Of a DNA stretch of 6,013 nucleotides, positions 3,932 through 6,013 are shown one piece after another; the stretch's first letter is position 1, and the number at the start of each line of letters is the position of its first letter. The notes beneath the pieces were generated by a model. The model was not told the origin of the DNA. It was given only the letters and a program-made list of their open reading frames with translations, and made no database searches. Location: contig JAHZFN010000293.1 in the NCBI GenBank assembly GCA_019421315.1, positions 1 through 6,013 of the forward strand. Direction: 5' to 3'. This DNA comes from Peptococcaceae bacterium. Lineage in GTDB: Bacteria > Bacillota > Dehalobacteriia > UBA4068 > UBA4997. Position numbers and translations under genes: made by a program.

Positions 3932-5197
3932 TTACAAATATTCCTGTAAATCGCTTTTCCGCAAAAGCTCCACCGTTTTTTTCAGGCGGCGGCTTTTTTC
4001 TTTGGGCATAATCAAAAGTACCCCGTCCGCCTCCGCCACCAGCAAATCATCAACGCCCACCAAAACCGCCAAGCCACCCTCGCGGAAAACAATATTGCCG
4101 ACGCTGCCGTGCGCCGCCAAACGACAGCCGTGAACTCTGTTGCCGTCCTGCGCCCGCCAATATTTTGCCAACGCCCCAAACGTCCCCAAATCGTCCCAAC
4201 GGAAATTTGCCGCCGCAACCAAAAAATCCGCCGCCCCCTTTTCCATAACCAGCTTATCAAAGGAAATTTTTTGGCGGCGGCTGAGCAAATGCTCCCTGAC
4301 CAAGCGGATTTTTTCTTCATCCGTCAAAAAAACGCCGTTCCGTTCTTTTTCTGCAAAAAGCGATTTATACAAAGTGTCGGCAAAAACCGCCGCCTTGCCG
4401 ATATATATGCCGCTGTTCCAGAAAACATTTTGGCTTTTCAAAAGCTCCGCCGCCTGCTTTCTGTGGGGTTTTTCCACAAAACGCCTGCCGTAAAACCATC
4501 GTCCGCTCCTGCCGTCCGTCTCTTTTTCCTTTTCCTCCCCAATGATATAGCCGTACTCCGAAAGGGGTTCGGTCGGCTTAATACCCAAAGTTACCAAGGC
4601 GTTTCTTTCCGCCAAAGCTAAAGCCCGCCGCAAATCTCCGCCAAAAATCTCCGTCGGTTCAACGTAATGATCACAAGGCAAAAAAATCACCTTTACTTCG
4701 CCAAAGCCGTTCTTTCCCCCGCAAGCGCCGCTCCTTGCCGCCTGCAATTGAGCAATTCGGCACAACGCCCCCGCCATACCGAAAGCAGTGTCCAGGTTTT
4801 CCGTCTCCGCCACCAAATTTTCCGATGGCAGCCATGGCAGAGCATCCGCCGCCAACCCCATATAACAACTACCCGTCGCCACAACTATATTCTGCGGCGG
4901 CACCAACGGCAAAATCCGTTCCGCCGTCTGCTTGACCATGGAATTACTCAAATCAAAATTGCAGGCGGGCAAATCCAGAAACTGCTTCGGCAAAGCACGG
5001 CGGCTCAAAGGCCAAAATCTGCTGCCGACGCCACCCGCCATAAGCACAGCGTAAACATTGACGTTTTCTTCGCCGCCGCTTTTTTCTGCCGCTGCCGCTT
5101 TATCCGTACACACCTCCGCCTTAACGCATAACTCCCCGTATAATTTATCATATAATTCAGTATTATATTTTTGATTTTTTGTTGTTTTTTTCGTCAT
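3932..5197 (-). CDS. manC: Mannose-1-phosphate guanylyltransferase (GDP-mannose pyrophosphorylase), monofunctional
   Basis: This 421-residue cytosolic enzyme should make GDP-mannose from mannose-1-phosphate and GTP for cell-surface glycans. The nucleotidyltransferase domain carries the signature LMAGGVGSRFWPLSRRALPK (52-71) followed by QF, then LPCDHYVEP with D176, SEYGYI (213-218), FVEKP (240-244), WNSGIYIG (260-267) and WDDLGTFGAL (334-343). A C-terminal beta-helix-like part follows (GNIVFREGGLAVLVGVDDLLVAEA form, 367-390). The phosphomannose isomerase cupin domain of bifunctional ManC/AlgA proteins is absent. Odd points: a 47-residue Lys/Ala-rich N-terminal extension before VYAVLMAGG, and ETENLDTAFG (131-140) where the family usually has EPxxRNTAPA. 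The start at 5197 is backed by GAGG 9 bases upstream. The gene stands alone, divergent from the membrane protein at 5394. A related sugar-1-phosphate nucleotidyltransferase activity cannot be excluded. Confidence 0.87.
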   Translation of the reverse strand: MTKKTTKNQKYNTELYDKLYGELCVKAEVCTDKAAAAEKSGGEENVNVYAVLMAGGVGSRFWPLSRRALPKQFLDLPACNFDLSNSMVKQTAERILPLVPPQNIVVATGSCYMGLAADALPWLPSENLVAETENLDTAFGMAGALCRIAQLQAARSGACGGKNGFGEVKVIFLPCDHYVEPTEIFGGDLRRALALAERNALVTLGIKPTEPLSEYGYIIGEEKEKETDGRSGRWFYGRRFVEKPHRKQAAELLKSQNVFWNSGIYIGKAAVFADTLYKSLFAEKERNGVFLTDEEKIRLVREHLLSRRQKISFDKLVMEKGAADFLVAAANFRWDDLGTFGALAKYWRAQDGNRVHGCRLAAHGSVGNIVFREGGLAVLVGVDDLLVAEADGVLLIMPKEKSRRLKKTVELLRKSDLQEYL

Positions 5198-5274
5198 AAC
5201 AAGCCGCCTCTTCCCTCGGCAATATCGCAGGCATATAACCGTAATATTGGTTTTATTAAATTCTATGCATGACA

Positions 5275-5291
5275 GCGGAATAGTTTACCGC
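5275..5291. promoter_or_regulatory. Imperfect palindrome, operator candidate in the divergent control region
   Basis: GCGGAATAGTTTACCGC is a 17-base interrupted palindrome with perfect GCGG/CCGC ends and 6 of 8 pairs matching overall. It overlaps the possible -10 of manC and lies about 25 bases left of the rightward promoter, where a regulator could affect both genes. Confidence 0.3.
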
Positions 5292-5304
5292 AATTTTCTG
5301 TCAA
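5277..5304 (-). promoter_or_regulatory. Tentative manC promoter
   Basis: A perfect TTGACA on the minus strand (5304-5299) is followed after 16 bases by TATTCC (5282-5277), which matches only 3 of 6 positions of a -10. It would leave a leader of about 70 bases before the ATG at 5197. A weak -10 beneath the GCGG palindrome would suit a regulated promoter. Confidence 0.3.
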
Positions 5305-5315
5305 CGGCTCGTTCC

Positions 5316-5344
5316 TTGTCAAAAATTATCACCGGTGCTATAAT
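5316..5344 (+). promoter_or_regulatory. Promoter of the YczE-like membrane protein gene
   Basis: TTGTCA (5316-5321, one mismatch), a 17-base spacer and a perfect TATAAT (5339-5344) preceded by TGC make a strong extended -10 promoter. Transcription would begin near 5351, giving a leader of about 43 bases that contains AGGAGGT before the ATG at 5394. Confidence 0.75.
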
Positions 5345-5393
5345 TATAAGTGTTCTGATAATATTTATAGGTTTTAGGAGGTATCTGCAAAAA

Positions 5394-6013
5394 ATGGGCA
5401 AAAAAGAAACTGCCAAACGCTATCTTATTCTTTTTTTCGGCATGGTTTTCATTTCCTTCGGCATTGCCATCATCACCAAGGCAGACCTGGGAACATCGCC
5501 GATTTCCGCCATTCCGTACAGCTTATCGCTGATTTTATCCTTTTTCACAATGGGCAACTGGACAATCATCTTCAACCTTTTGCTGATGGTTGTGGAAATT
5601 ATTTTGCTCAAAGGCAAAGTGAGCAAATTGGAAATTGCCGTGCAGGTCGGGCTGACCTTTGTTTTCGGCTACTGCATAGACTTTTTCATGTTTGTGCTGA
5701 CGTATTTTGATCCGCAGATTTACGTAACCCGGCTGATTTCCCTGGTTATCGGCTGCTGTACGCTGTCCTTCGGGGCATATCTGCAAGTTATCGCCGATGT
5801 TGCCATGCTCCCGGGCGATGCCTTTGTGCGTGCCATCGTCAAGGTTACAGGCAAAGAATTCGGCACGGTTCGTGTAATTTCCGACTCCTCAATGACCCTG
5901 ACAGGCGCCGCCCTCTGCCTGATTTTCCTGCATAATTTGGCGGGCGTTCGGGAAGGCACCATCATCGCCTCCTTGATAGTGGGCAACATCGTCAAGGTTT
6001 ACACACGCCTTTG
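5394..6013 (+). CDS. YczE/YitT-like integral membrane protein (DUF6198 type), 3' end outside the window
   Basis: The window holds the first 206 codons; the frame is open to the right edge with no stop. After a short basic start (MGKKETAKRY), hydrophobic spans occur at about 11-28, 37-51, 56-72, 82-104, 111-132 and 167-184, and another begins near 188. Conserved-looking motifs are ITKADLGTSPIS (27-38), GNWTIIFNLLL (54-64), VAMLPGDAFV (136-145) and REGTIIASLIVGN (186-198). The two halves, with LGTSP and LPGDA at matching places, suggest the internal repeat seen in YczE/YitT-like proteins. The function is unproven; a transporter-like role in the cytoplasmic membrane is inference. The start is supported by AGGAGG 11-12 bases upstream and a strong promoter. 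It is divergent from manC, with 196 bases between. Confidence 0.85.
   Translation, partial: MGKKETAKRYLILFFGMVFISFGIAIITKADLGTSPISAIPYSLSLILSFFTMGNWTIIFNLLLMVVEIILLKGKVSKLEIAVQVGLTFVFGYCIDFFMFVLTYFDPQIYVTRLISLVIGCCTLSFGAYLQVIADVAMLPGDAFVRAIVKVTGKEFGTVRVISDSSMTLTGAALCLIFLHNLAGVREGTIIASLIVGNIVKVYTRL

Noticed and set aside
4109..5131. Plus-strand open frames of 117-170 residues across manC
   Set aside because: They are the mirror image of a well-supported nucleotidyltransferase; their Arg/Pro/Gln-rich translations match no recognisable family.
5420..5995. Minus-strand open frames opposite the YczE-like gene
   Set aside because: The plus strand encodes a recognisable multi-span membrane protein with promoter and ribosome binding site; the minus frames are antisense artefacts.

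Overview
The window looks like Bacillota (Firmicutes) chromosome. The grounds are strong AGGAGG-type ribosome binding sites, sigma-A-like promoters (several with an extended TGn -10), a YjdF/DUF2992 gene with its riboswitch-type leader, a four-cysteine TSCPD protein and a YczE-family membrane protein. Codon use is moderate in GC and AT-rich between genes, which would fit a gut anaerobe of the Negativicutes or Clostridia. I cannot name the genus.

Layout, left to right. At 1-139 a coding-like minus-strand frame runs off the left edge. A hairpin terminator lies at 159-197. A minus-strand gene at 218-1060 encodes two in-frame tandem copies of an unknown single-span membrane protein. An intergenic stretch at 1061-1348 holds its promoter and possibly a short rightward transcript. 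The yjdF gene (1349-1765) is followed by a terminator built into its last codons and preceded by a 5' leader (1774-1880) whose structure can hide the Shine-Dalgarno. Next come a small TSCPD protein (1962-2207) with a near-consensus promoter, and a lipoprotein with a ComEC-like metallo-beta-lactamase domain plus a C-terminal Cys/His metal-site domain (2303-3448). A 480-base gap at 3449-3931 carries a promoter, inverted repeats and a coding-like but start-less stretch. The manC-type mannose-1-phosphate guanylyltransferase lies at 3932-5197. A divergent control region at 5198-5393 separates it from a plus-strand YczE/YitT-like membrane protein (5394 to the right edge, incomplete).

Apart from the last gene, all clear genes are on the minus strand. 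Most have their own promoter, terminator or both, so the window reads as a row of single-gene units rather than one operon or pathway. ManC would supply GDP-mannose for surface glycans, the lipoprotein would act outside the membrane, and YjdF is linked by its leader to sensing azaaromatic compounds.

The most notable points are the tandem-duplicated membrane gene and the yjdF leader. The duplicated gene has a 119-base perfectly identical core between flanks of about 64% and 86% identity, a retained internal ribosome binding site and a membrane-topology conflict. The yjdF leader has an exact 8-base anti-Shine-Dalgarno. I found no CRISPR array, tRNA, rRNA or intact mobile element.
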